Source of the DNA: Turritopsis dohrnii
Taxonomy: Eukaryota > Cnidaria > Hydrozoa > Anthoathecata > Oceaniidae
DNA: 64,000 nt
Reading direction: 5' to 3'
NCBI GenBank assembly: GCA_027922465.2
Contig: BQMF02000136.1
Span: 744,001 to 808,000 of the forward strand
The position numbers were made by a program, and so were the translations under genes. The notes under the pieces are model-generated. The model was not told the origin of the DNA. It ran no database searches and saw nothing but the letters and a program-made list of their open reading frames with translations. Positions 11,660-25,200 of this stretch are shown here, one piece after another. Every line of letters starts with the position of its first letter. The stretch's first letter is position 1.

Positions 11660-14600
11660 TTACGGTATATATATATTTTTTTTAATTAGTCGCTCAATAC
11701 AAGGTTTAAAACCACTAATGTGTATTGAGGTACAAGGAGGAAAGGTGACGATGGACATTACATTTAAAGTGTTGAAGATTATAATGAGAAGGAAAAACAG
11801 ACTGGGGTAAAGAATTCCAGAGAGTGGAGGAGCGAAGAATGAAACTTTGTTGGTAAAAATTTTTTGATGATTTTGGGATGCTGACAGTGTGATCATGGCA
11901 ATTAGATGAATACCTTGTGTTTCGCTTGAAAGTTTTTAATGCAGGGATGAGAGAAGAGAGCTCAGTTGAACATTTTCCCGTAAAAGTATTTATAAAAGAG
12001 GCAAAGAGATGCCACAGATTTGCGATGGGAGAGTGTGTCAAGTTTACTTGCAAGTTCATCACCTACAGCATTACAGATTCTTTTCTGGAGGATACGATCT
12101 AAAAGATTTAGAGAATCAGAGGGTGCACCACCCCAAATATGGCAACAATACTCAATACAAGGCCGAATAGTAGATTTATAGAGGTAAAGAATGGCATCAG
12201 GGCTGAGGTATGCTCTTGCACGAAGAAATGAGCCCACCTTCATCGAGGCTGACTTAGCGATTGCCTCGATGTAGGAGCGCCAGGAGAAGTCCTGTGAAAA
12301 AGTGATGCCGAGGAGACGAAAGGAGTTGTTTTCCTCCAACAGGGTGCCATTCATGGAAACTGACGGTAAAAAGGGATCTTTAGTATGATTTACAAATAGA
12401 AGTTTGGTTTTTGTGGAATCGAATGTGACCAGCCATTTTCTCTCTCCACTCAACTATAAATTGCAGATCAAACTCAATTTCGCCTGCCATTTCTACCTGG
12501 CTGAACAAATCTGATTTTGGAATACAGGAATAGATGGTTGATTTATCAGCATAGATGGCAAGCTTGGAAATAATGTCATCAGGCAGATCATTGATGAAAA
12601 AAAGAAAAAGGGTTGGCCCAAGGACAGAACCTTGGGGAAACACCTGCATTGATGGAATGTGTCGATGATGATTGCCCGTCTAAAACAACTATAAGCCTAC
12701 GATTACCAAGGAAGGAACGAATGATCTCATAAAGGAGACCCTTAACTCCATATGCAGCAAGCTTTTTCAAAAGACCAGTATACCATACTTTATCAAATGC
12801 CTTGGATATGTCAAGAGAAACAGCTCTTGCCTCCCCAGATTTATCTAATGCAGTGTAGATTCTATCAGTTCTCACTGTAAGGAGGTCAGTAGTTGAGCGT
12901 TGGGAGCGAAAGCCATATTGAGAATATGAGAAGAGGTTATTAGATTCAAGGTGATTAACAAGAGCATTGTTGATAAAGGCCTCAAAAATTTTACTCATGA
13001 CTGGAAGGAGACTAATGGGTCTGTCATTTCGTGGATTAGATCGATCACAATAATTTTTAAAGACTGGAATTACAGAGGCAAACTTCCAAGATGAAGGAAA
13101 GCAAGATTCAGCTATGCACTTGTTATATAGACGAGAAAGTACAGGAGATAATTCAGGTGCACACTTTTGAAACAGGATGACAGGAATTCCATCAGGGCCA
13201 GTTGCCTTTAGAAGCATCAAGATTTGAAATGATGGAAGATATTTTAGCTGGTGTGATAAAGCAGCTATCCAGAACTTTGTTAGTCCTCAAGGGAAATTCC
13301 GGAACAGCATGGCCAGAGTCATCAAGAGTAGAACTAGTACTGAAAATATTAGAGAAGAGCTCAGCTTTATCCTTAGATGATGATAAAACCTCTGGACCAT
13401 TGAAAATGGGAGGAATGGATGACCTTTTCTTGTTGGTGACACTTTTAATGATGCGCCAAAAATCTCGAGAGCCAATTTTTTGTGAAGAGATACGATTACG
13501 AGTTTCTTGTTGATATGTAGACTTTGCATTATTAATGACAGATTTGCAGTGATTTCGGGCTTGGTTGAAAAGAACCTTATTATGAGAAGACTTCTCACGT
13601 TGATATTGATGAAAGTAAAGATTTCTGTGAGCAATTGCTGCAGCACAAGCAGGTGAGAACCAGGGAGAGGAGTGAGGTTTAACACGAAATTTTCTACTGG
13701 GGATAAATGCTTCAATACCAGATGTAAGCAGAGATGTAACTTCCTCTGCACATTTTTCAGCTGGATTTGAAAACACATTGGACCAGGGGACATCGCGAAG
13801 AAAGTCTCAAAAATTATCCCATTCACCACGTTCATAACTGAAGAGAGTGCGATGAAAAGAAGATTCAGAAGCAGCTTTGCAATTAAGAGATGTTAAGACG
13901 GAAACTACGCCATGGTCAGAGTTGCCAAGAGGAGCTTCACTAGATGCTTTACAGATATCACGATTTGATGTTAAAAAGAGATCAAGTGGAGATGGAGATT
14001 GATCATCACGATCAGGAAAGCAAGTAGGGAAGTCAATGATGATTTGGTGAAGAGATTGAGATAGGGCAAAATTTAGAGTATAAATTCCTGAGTGAGGGAT
14101 TCCATTTCAGAATTTGAGCCATTTTTCATGATGAACATTGAAGTCACCAAAAACAAATATGTTGACACTGTGATGAATTGATAGGGCCTTGTCAATACTT
14201 TCAGATATAGAGTCTATAACAGAACAGTCTTGGGATGATGGAGATCGATAAAGAAAGAACAAATAGCTTGTTGAATTGAGCAACGAAAGACGAAAGCACA
14301 TGTATGACAAATCAGGATCCTCCAGATCACTCACACGAGTTATAGGTAAATTGTCTCGAAGGTATACACCAAGGCCATGCATGTGTATTTTAGAGTCCTT
14401 ACGACGTAGAGGAAGATAACCTTGAAAGAGAAAATCATTTTCTGTGTCAATATTGGAATTCAGATTAGTCTCCGAAATTGCAAGGATGTCAGGAGAGTTG
14501 TTAAAAATGAAAGCATGAATGTGAGAGAAATTTGTACGAAAACCACGGACATTTGTGAACGATATGTTCAGTGGGGCCGGGTGAATCGAATTGGGTTTTG

Positions 14601-14710
14601 AAGCTGGTTTTTTTGTGTTTTTTCTTTGATTAACCATTTCATAAGGGAAGTTTAGATAGAGAAATGAAATAAAAGGATCAAACATAACATGTACTTGCAA
14701 AAAGTCTGAT
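11660..14710 (-). pseudogene. Decayed non-LTR retrotransposon (LINE): endonuclease and reverse transcriptase
   Basis: In order on the minus strand: an APE-type endonuclease (about 14700-14107; LAISETNLN, GLGVYLRDN, VFGDFNVHHEKW), a linker (13776-13192), and reverse transcriptase pieces (13220-12588 with GPDGIP, RPISLLPVMSK, YGFRSQRST, LDISKAFDKVW; 12649-12380 with PQGSVLGPTLF). A C-terminal region follows (12453-11715; LLGITFSQDFSW, RPCIEYCCHIWG). The protein is broken over at least five frame changes or stops. The catalytic YADD box reads YADK, so the polymerase is dead even where the frame is open. Family placement beyond a non-LTR element with an APE endonuclease is uncertain. Confidence 0.85.
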
Positions 14711-14889
14711 TGTGTGAATACTGTTGATTCATCAATAAACCTTCTGCCGTAACCGAAGGCTCAGGGTGTGGCCTCGACAAAGCACACCAGACACATTTGC
14801 TGGGAAACCCTCCATGCGCGACATGGCACAACAAATGTCCTGATATTTTACAGCTGCTGATGGAACAGCCTCTTTTAAGCGCTACCAAA

Positions 14890-16190
14890 AAAGTTGGGGT
14901 TCCTAACTATCAGCCGGCCTCAGACAAGTAACTGAGTTTTTGAGTTGTACCCTCACCAAGAGATGACTTACCAGAGTTTCGACACAACAGCGACAGTTCA
15001 CAAGCAGACAAAGAGCACATACAACAACTAGACAAACAGAAAAAGTTGAAATAAAACCAGCGTTCAGTGTCCTAGCTTAGAAACAAGGTAAACTTAAGTT
15101 TACCTCTAACTAAGCCACTGACAAAGATGGAGTTAGAGGCTGGCCAGTAGGAAGATCCTACCTACTCCATAAAGATTTACAGTTTTTTCTTAGAATTTCA
15201 AACTTTCTAAACCATTTATGATTAATCCGCATCCCGCCATCTTTTTTTGACGTTAGCGCCCTGACTAATAAAAAAGTTGTGGTTAAAAGACTGAGTTTAC
15301 TTTCACCATGGAAACACCATGGACACGTGTAGAATATAATTTTCTTTGACTGGTGCATTGTTTTGGTTTGAGTTCTGATAGGATCCTGAAATTAGTCGGT
15401 TTAGATTTCTTTACAGAAAACTATTGTATATTTGACCAACACTTAATAAATGTACAAACATAGACATAAACACAACAAACAAACAAGCAAATGTTTACAG
15501 ACGTTTTTTTCGATTGTTGATGATATATCAGGCCATAGATATGCTTAAGTGAGCAGCCGGTGTCATTGGTAAATTAGGTTAACACCAAAAAGTAAAAAGT
15601 TCTCGGGAAATGAGGTATTTTTGGATCCTGAGTTCTCGGGAACTGGTAAATTAAGGGTGAACTGGTAAGTTGAAACCTGTGAATGGATAGGTCTTTTCTA
15701 CAATCGCCGACATTCATAGATTTGCTGTTTTTTAACTTATTGACTGAAGTCTTGAAAACATCCACGTATCTACTATCACGACTACTTTTCGTTTACTTCT
15801 TCCACCCGATGCAAATTCGTAACCATGGTGACCATTCTAATGGCAGTTATCCTCGACTGCATGAACGTACAATGAATCCGACACTGAATCGTGAGATCAA
15901 ATCACATTTTGTCGACTCCAAAACAAAAGAGGAGTCTTTGAAAAGCACGTTTTGGTTAAACTATAGAGATTCAACCTCGTACCCAGGCTGTCTTGCTTTT
16001 TTTATATACGGCGAAGAAGATGTTAATGAGAAAGGATAAATACATAAGGATAGTTAACAACTTGGGGCGAGGTTGTTAACCTAAATAAGAAATCAATCAG
16101 ATCTTCACCGTTATCAAATTCCTAGCATAATAATATACAGCCTGTTTAAGGCACATTTTTTTCAAATACATTACAATTCAGATTTAAAAA
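14890..16190. other. Intergenic, no gene recognised
   Basis: Short open frames at 15158-15358 and 15683-16039 show no recognisable motif or splice context. The stretch separates the decayed LINE from the 3' end of the gamma-glutamyltransferase gene. Confidence 0.4.
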
Positions 16191-16197
16191 TAGGATA

Positions 16198-16203
16198 TTT
16201 ATT
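16198..16203 (-). terminator. Poly(A) signal AATAAA of the gamma-glutamyltransferase gene
   Basis: A canonical AATAAA on the minus strand lies about 95 bases after the TAA stop at 16298. Confidence 0.6.
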
Positions 16204-16297
16204 TCGCACATAAGACTTACAAGACTTAAGAAGAACATACTACGACCACATGTATGTAGCTCGTTAGTGTAAAACAATGGCTTATTCTTCGTGTATA

Positions 16298-19200
16298 TTA
16301 ATATCCGCTGGATCTCGAGTGTTTCCTTGGATCAGACATGGCGTATATATCTTTGCTGTCTTTAAAGATAGCTTGAACAACACTATCTGATGTCACTTCT
16401 TTAATCTGGTGACCAATACGTTTCAATTTCTCAATCAAGCGCATGTCTGTTGGAGGATGATTCTTGTTGTATGTTAGCTCATTTGGTACACCTTGATGAT
16501 GTAAACGAAAACTGCTTACAGCTTCACCCAATTCAACTCCAAGTAGCAGTTTCTTTATGATCACCTAAAATAATGGATTTTCGCCGTAGTTAGCAAGTAC
16601 AACCTTGTTTTCGATGTCACAATTTCACGGAATAAGCTGGGGTATGGGAATAAGTTCGAGTCAAAAAGCTAATAAAACACAAGGTATGAGTACTTCACCA
16701 ATAGATTAACTCGCAACATTAAGAACGTCTGTCAAAAAAACCCTGGCAAGTCGTAGCTACCAAATTTGTGTTAACGCGTTTTACCTGTGTTGTTCCTGAA
16801 ATAATTCTTGAACCACCTGAAGCTCCCGCTACCATTTTGACATCTCCATTCTTGTCTAAGATGATTGTTGGCGACATGGAAGATAATGGACGTTTTCCAG
16901 GTGTGATGAAATTCGCTTTCGCAGGTGGATAGCCATAAAGATTCCGCTGACCCGGAGTACTAAAGTCATCCATTTGGTTGTTATAAATGATTCCGGTTGT
17001 TTCCGATCGGACCAGAGAACCAAAGCTAACATTAAAGTGACTTGCAATGAAATCAGGACCTATGCCTCACCCACAAGAACTATGCCCCGCCCTCATCCCC
17101 AACTCTTTAATCAGTCAAAAGAGTTTTTAATAACAAGTTTCATATCTTTGGAAAGACTTCTGTCAGCAACATTTGTACTGCCAGTAAATGTCGCAATCGC
17201 CAGTAAATGTCGCAAACGCCAGTAAATGTCGCAAAATCGCCAGTAAATGTCGCAAAATCGCCAGTAAGTGTCACAACTAGAATTTTCATTCGTTTTAATA
17301 TTTTTTAACATTAAATGTCGTAATGTTCTTCAAAATCAACAGCAAATGTCGTAAACTTACACAAAGTGATTTTGATCATATAATGTGGAGGGTATGACAA
17401 GGAAAGACCTGTTGCTTAAATCAATCGGTCAAGACTCACTTTGGGAAATCTTGAAGCATAGAGTAATTAGTAGTATTAGCGATACGTTAAAGTAACTTGC
17501 TAAGAGAAACATAATGTTGAAAATTATAGCTGTCTTATTTTTATATTTTGCAATCTCTGTGACATGTCGTGTAGGTCCATCAGCGCACTGTGCGATGAGT
17601 AGTACGACATCTTGATCAGAATAATCAGTGTCGAGTTCAAAACAAGGATGGAGAAGAGATCGAAATTAAAAAGTTAATAATAATAATAATAATAATGGTG
17701 TATTTCGGGCATATCCATATTTTACAATGGCTCTTCATCCCTAATTAAAAACAGCTATTAACAATAAAAATTAAAGAAAAATTTAAAAAGCATAAAATAT
17801 ATTAGTATAAACAATTAGTATTAGTATAAACAATAAACAATAGAACAAGTAGAACAAGCAGTGAGAATAAAAAAATAGCCTGGGCGGATTGGTGACTTGA
17901 TTGACTGGAGCAATGCGCAAAGGGGACATACTGTGTAGAATCGAGGCTGTTGATGGAAAATATAAGAACAAGACAAAATAAACATGCAATTGTAGAGTCG
18001 TAAATTAAAGTGAACAGTGTGTGTATATATTGAACAAATTAATGTTTATTTATATATTTTGCAAGAGCTCTATCTAATAAATAACATTTAGCTCCGTAAA
18101 CAAATTTTTTATAAACTACTTCTTTTCGTAGACTGGTGGGAAGATCGTTCAGTTGTCGACTACTTATTCCAATAAAAGTTTTATCCGATGCGTTAACTTT
18201 GAATTCGGACATACATCTCTCAGAACTTCTTGTCGTTCTTTCTGTTTTCTTCATTTCCAGCCCTTTCAGGTATGTGGGAAATTCTGTTTCGTGCAAAGAT
18301 TTGTGAGCGAGTTTCAACATGTTCAAGTTAATTCTCTCTCTGGAGGGCAACCATTTCAAATTCAAAATATCTGCTGTGGTACAGTAGTGCGCTGTAACAA
18401 AGGCGGCTGCACATCTTAAAACTTTGTTGATACGGTTAAGTTTGTAATCTGGTGCGTTGGAAAACACCACATTGCAGTAGTCAAGTCTAGAGAGTAACAG
18501 TGTCTCCGCTAACTGTTTACGTAAGTACTGAGGAGCTGAATGTTTCAATTTGCGCAATACAGAAAGCTTACAGTAAGTAGATTTCAAAAGCTGGTTCAAA
18601 TGAGTGTCCCAGGCTAAATGTTCATCAAAATGCACACCAAGTAACTTATAACTTGCAACTCTTTCAATAAGTTTATCACAATGTTTAATATTGAAGGTTG
18701 GATGTGTGTCATCATCTAAGTTATGTGTTTGTGACATTCTGCTTCCCGAAAACAGCATGATTTTAGTCTTGTCTTGGTTGAAAGCAAGATTATTGTTGGA
18801 AGACCAGTCACATAAGTTGTCCAAACGTTGTGTGAGTTGTTCAATGGCATTTGGTAATTCGTTTTGTTTACAATGATCGTAGCAAGATGTGTCGTCAGCG
18901 AATTGACAAATTGTCCCATGAACTGCATCTTGTAGGTCAGTCACGTACAAGTTGAAAAGAATCGGCCCTAGAACGGAACCCTGTGGCACACCAAATTGGA
19001 CGGTCTCCATCGTTGATGAACAGTCATCGATTTGAACGTACTGCAATCGATCATTGAGGTAGGAAAACATCCATAGAACAGCTGGTTTAGAAAAGCCAAG
19101 ATGATACAGCTTAGTTATGATAGTTTTGAAGTCAACTGTATCAAATGCCTTGGAATAATCTAAAAACATTGCTAGTGTCACTTCACCCTTTTCCATGGCT

Positions 19201-22200
19201 TTTATGATATCATCGCGTATTTTCAGCAGTAAGGTGGTAGTCGAGTGATGCTTTCTAAATCCGGACATGGTGTCTTTGAGTACATTCTCAGATGAGATGT
19301 ATTCACATATTTGTTTTGCGATACATCTTTCGTACACTTTAGACAAGATCGGCAAAACTGAAACAGGTCGATACTGATCTGGAGAAGTAGCATTGTCACA
19401 TTTTGGAATTGGAGAAACCTTTCCGATTTTCCATTGCGTGTGAAATTTTTGCTTATCAATACCAGAATTAATAACATGTGTTAAAGGAGAAATGAGATAT
19501 TCTAATACAGGTTTTATAAGAGCAACTGGTATATTATCAAATCCAGCGGAACAATCCATGCGAAGCGATTTCAGTTCTGTTTCAACTTCCGCATAGGTCA
19601 CATGTCTAAAATGCAACTCTGAACGGTCATTACGTAGTTGGAAATTGTTAATATGATTCAATAAATCATCCTGTGTAGTTGGAACAGCGTTCAAAATTCT
19701 ATTGGCGGTTGATATATAGTGATTATTCAGCGTGTTTGGATCCAGGAGAATTTTATCTTTCTTCGGATTCAAAATACGGTGAATAAACTTCCACACATCT
19801 GCAGGTCTTTTCGAGCTTAGAGCTTTCTTGAAAAACGTTTTCCTAGTGTGCTTGATCGTACGTTTCAGTTTATTTCGAATATCTCTGAAATTATCCCAGT
19901 CACTACCAGATTGTGTCAGGTGAGCTTTGTGACGCAATTCTCTGCATTTGTTTTGCATATCATTAATGTGGAGATCTTTTAGCCACGGTGCTGGAGGTCT
20001 GGTAACTTTGATCCGCTTCAATGGTGCATGTCGTTCTATACATGAAGATATTAATTCATTGAGAATATCTAGTTTGTCATCTGCAGATTCTGAAGAATAA
20101 ACAAGACTCAATGGTAATTGCGAAAAGTCTGTGACATAATCATTTAAAATGTAATTCTTGTAATCACGTATATATTTAAAACGAGGCTGAAATCTTGTAA
20201 ATCTTGTGTTGATACAGGCATATATAGCATCATGATCACTTATTTCTGGTGTTGGAGTAACATCACAAAGTTTTACTTTACATTGAGCATTTGTTATAAA
20301 ATGGCCAATTAGCGTACTCCCTCTTCTGGTTGGCTTCGTAACATGTTGTACTAAGTTATGAGAGTCAAGAATGTCGTTGTACAATGTTGTGATCTGTGAA
20401 TTCTCCAACAAGTTGATGTTCATATCACCGGTAATAACAATGTGACCTCTCCACTGGGACACGACTTTATCTAATATAATATCCATTTTACTGAGCCATT
20501 CAGCTTTGCTTACATCGTCAAAGTTAGGTTGATAAAAAACACCCAACAGAATTTTGCTATGTCTGTTGCGACCATTTATCTCTATCCATATGTGTTCAAG
20601 TTCGTTATGTAAAGTTGTGATGTCATTTCGTAATTTAAAGTCAATATCATCTTTAACATACGCTGCCACTCCACCTCCTCGCCTTCCTTCCCGGTTTTTA
20701 TAAACTAGCTTGAAACCTGGTAAATCTACATATTCGATAATGTGTTTATTATTTTTCAACCAAGTTTCAGACAGTGTCATTATATCGAAGTTATATGTAT
20801 GGGCAAATACTTGAAATTCTGCGAAAGAAGATATCAAGGATTGAGTGTTCAAATGAGATATTTTTAACAAACTAGCCGCCAAGGCGGCGTCGCTCGCCGC
20901 CCATATCCACCTGCTCTGTGTATCACTGTATCAATAAACGGCAAATTACTTTATAAACGGCTCATACAACTTGGAAAAGATTCGAAGTCACAACTTCTGG
21001 TGTGCAGTCAGTGTTACATCAGTGTTACATTAACTATTTTTCAGGTTTTTCATTATGTGTGACTTATTTATTTTTTAAAACCAATCGTTGATCAGTACAA
21101 CAATACACTCAAAACGTAGGAAGAAAAACTTCCACTTTTTATTAGCTTTTGTAAAGGCCGGTTTCCATACAGCTGCATTTTCCGCTCTAGCGAAAAAAGC
21201 TCGTGAGATTTTTTCTCGGGAGCACAAATTGATTTCCATTAACTATTTTTCATGCACGTGCAAAAAATATCAAAACATTCAGATCTGAAGAAAGTTACTA
21301 GTTTTGCATAGTTTTTTTTTAAACTAAACATAGTGTCAATTTTATTACTGTCGTCAAAAAAGAAATAGATAGATAATTTGAAAATGTGAATGAGAAAGCT
21401 TTTCTCGGAGAGACGTTCCAAAGGGCTATATACAATGTTAAATAAGATTTGATTGGGTATAAGGCAAAACAAACTTAAAATTTGATAAATTTTCTCTTTG
21501 ATCTTTGTCAAAGCAACATCAGATCACAACAAAAAAACTTTAACAACATCTAGAAAACATATAGATAATTCAAAAATGTTATTTATTCCCTTGATACAGT
21601 TAAAAATGTTAAAGGAGATAATTAAAAGATATTTTACAAAAGGTTTCTCCACGCCGATGATAAAAGCTTGATTTCTCCTTGTAATACAATGTTTTGGTTA
21701 AAGATTTAATGCTGTTTGCTAAAGAATATTTTTTCAAAGCATTAAGAATGAATCCCCCAATGTTCGAGGAATTACTTTTCTCGATTTCACCCTTCATAAA
21801 AGAAATCTTGAATATTTTGTTTTATTGACGTTCGCAAATTAAAAACAAACAATACTCAAATATGATTGGCTGATATAAAATTTAACAAAAGAGAGAGAAA
21901 AAATACGCGCTCAAAAGTAGAATGAGTTTAACTTTTACGCTAAGCTCAAGAGCAGCTCAAGAGAATTCTAAATCTCTCAGTCAGCGGTAATTTTGATTTT
22001 ATGCGCATCCGTCGGCAAAATTCTCACGAGCTTTTTCCGCTCGAGCGTAAAATGCAGCTGTATGGAAACCGGCCTTAAAAAAGCTTTTTTAAAAAAGTTA
22101 CGCGCTCAAACATGGGTGCTATAAAACAGGTCGAAAATGGTTTCTCTTCTTAAAATGTTCACACGGGAGGAGAGAAAAATTGCACGTGCTAAATGAATAA

Positions 22201-25200
22201 AGAGAATAAAACAAACGTTCGATCAGATTAAAATAGATTAAAAGAAATCGATTAAAAGAAATTAAGACAACTATTACGACAAAAGCAAAAAAAAAAAAAA
22301 CATTTTGTTTTATGATACTCTTTTTATACCTATCGGTTTTTAAACATTTTGATAGCTGAAAAAGAAAGTTCACCCGTCTCAGACAGTCAGGCAAGAGTTA
22401 GTGACAAACCGAACATGCTGCCACGTTCCGCCACTGCTGCCTTTTTGTCCAAACTGTTTAATCAGTTAGTTTCTTTGTATTTAGTTGATGTATTGTTGTC
22501 AAAGCCAAGTCAACGTGGAATATAAAACTAACAATAATAATAAAAACAAAACGTTATCTCTATTGGTTCACCAGCAAAAAAAAGTCACGTTCGATTGGGG
22601 TTGCAATGTATTTGCTTCGAACTCACGTCGCACACAAAAAAAGAAATAATTTCGTTCACAACTCAATCTACCATTTTGCGTGACAGACAGACAAACAAAC
22701 GGAGAATCGGCTATTAATATATAGACTAGCCGCCAAGGCGGCGTCGCTCGCCGCCGATGTTCACATGCTCTGTATCACTGTATCAATAAACGTCAAATTT
22801 CCTTATAAACGGCTCGTACAACTTGTGTTCAACCAGAAGCATATTCGAAGTCACAACCTCTGATAAAACCAATCTTTTATCAGTGTAACAATACACTCAA
22901 AATGTAGAGAGAGAAAACTTCAACTTTTTATTAGCTTTTGTTTTAAAAAAGTTACCCACTCTAACATGGGTGCTATCAAACGTAAGGAAGAAATAGTTTC
23001 TCTTCTTAAAAACATCACTACGGAGGAGAGAAAAAAGGCACGTGCTAATTGAATCTATATATTAATAGCCGATTCTCTGTTTGTCTGTTTGTTTGTCTGT
23101 CACGCAAAATGGTAGATTGAGTTGTGAGCGAAATTATTTCTTTTTTTGTGTGCGACGTGAGTTCGAAGCAAATACATTGCAACCCCAATCGAACGTGACT
23201 TTTTTTGGCTGATGAACTAATAGGAATAACGTTTTGTTTTTATCATTATTGTTAGTTTTATATTCCACGTTGACTTGGCTTTGAAAACAATACATCAACA
23301 AAATACAAACTAACTGAAACTAACTGATTAAACGTTTTGGACATAAAGCAGTGGCAAAACGTGCGGTTTACCAGTGTATCCTAACGTATCCTTGCCTGAC
23401 TGTCTGAGACGGGTGAACTTTTTTTTCGAGTAATCAAAATGTTTAAAAACCTATAGGTTAAAAAAGAGTATCATAAAACAAAATATTTTTTTTTTGCTTT
23501 TGTCGTAATAGTTGTCTTTAATCGATTTCTTTTAATCTATTTTATTTTATATCAGATCGAACGTTTCTTTTATTCACTTGATTCTTTTAGCACGTGCCTT
23601 TTCTTCTCTCCTCCCGTGTGATCTTTTTAAGAAGAGAAACCATTTCCCCCTGACGTTTGATAGCACCCATGTTAGAGCGCGTGACTTTTTTAAAACAAAA
23701 GTTAATAAAAAAATGAAGTTTTCTCTCTATATGTTTTCAGTGTATTGTTACACTGATAAAAGATTTGTTTTACCAGAGGTTGTGACTTCGAATCTGCTTC
23801 TGGTTGTACGAGCCGTTTATAAGGAAATTTGACGTTTATTGATACTGTGATACAGAGCAGGTAGACATGGGCGGCGAGCGACGCCGCCTTGGCGGCTAGT
23901 CTATATATTAATAGCCGATTCTCCGTTTGTTTGTCTGTCTGTCACGCAAAATGGTAGATTAAGTTGTGAGCGAAATTATTTCTTTTTTTGTGTGCGACGT
24001 GAGTTCGAAGCAAATACATTGCAACCCCAATCGAACGTGACTTTTTTTGGCTGATGAACTAATAGAAATAACGTTTCGTTTTTATTATTTTGTTAGTTTT
24101 ATATTCCACGTTGACTTGGCTTTGAAAACTAAATACAAAAGAAACTAATTGATAAAACATTTTGGACAAAAAGCAGCCGTGGCAGAACGTGGTAGCATGT
24201 TCGGTTTGCCAGTGTATCCAAACGTATCCTTGCCTGACTGTCTGAGACGGGTGAACTTTTTTTCGAGCAATCAAAATTTTAAAAACCTATAGGTAAAAAA
24301 AGAGTATCATAAAACAAAATATTTTTTTTTTGCTTTTGTCATAATAGTTGTCTTAATTTGTTTTAATCGATTTCTTTTAATCTTTTTATTTTATATCAGA
24401 TCGAACGTTTTTTTTATTCACTTTATTCTTTTAGCACGTGCCTTTTTTTCTCTCCTCCCGTGTGATCTTTTTAAGAAGAGAAACCATTTCCCCCTTACGT
24501 TTGATAGCACCCATGTTAGAGCGCGTAACTTTTTTAAAACAAAAGTTAATACGTTTTGAGTGTATTGTTGTACTGATCAGCGATTGTTTTAAAAAATAAA
24601 TAAGTAACACATCATGAAATTTGGGGTTTTTTGGAACCATTGTTTAAACTGATATTTGATATTTGATTTCGAATCTGCCTCTGGCTGAACACAAGTTGTA
24701 CGAGCCGTTTTTTCAGGAAATATGAGGTTTATGGGGGTCTCCGGGGTGACACACAGAGCAGGTGCACATGGGCGGCGAGCGACGCCGCCTTGGCGGCTAG
24801 TAAATAGAATAAAAAACGTTCGATCAGAACGCTTAACAATTAAAAGAAGAAATTAATTTGTTAAAAGAAAAGCAAAAAAAAAAAAAAAAAAAAAAAACAC
24901 ATTTTGTTTTGATATAATACTCTTTTTTTACCTATCGGTTTTTAAACATTTTGATTGCTCAAAAAAAAAGTTCACCCGTCTCAGACAGTCAGGCAAGAGA
25001 TAGTGGCAAATCGCACATGCTGCCACGTTCTGCCACTGCTGCTTTTTGTCCAAAATGTTTAATCAGTTAGTTTCTTTGTATTCAGTTGATGTACTGTTTT
25101 CAAAGCCAAGTCAACGTGGAATATAAAACTAACAATAATGATAAAAACAAAACGTTATTCCTATTAGTTCATCAGCCAAAAAAAGTCACGTTCGATTGGG

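Noticed and set aside
20872..20882. Start codon of the LINE protein at TTG 20882
   Set aside because: The TTG lies inside the Helitron terminus; the true N-terminus is at 26468.
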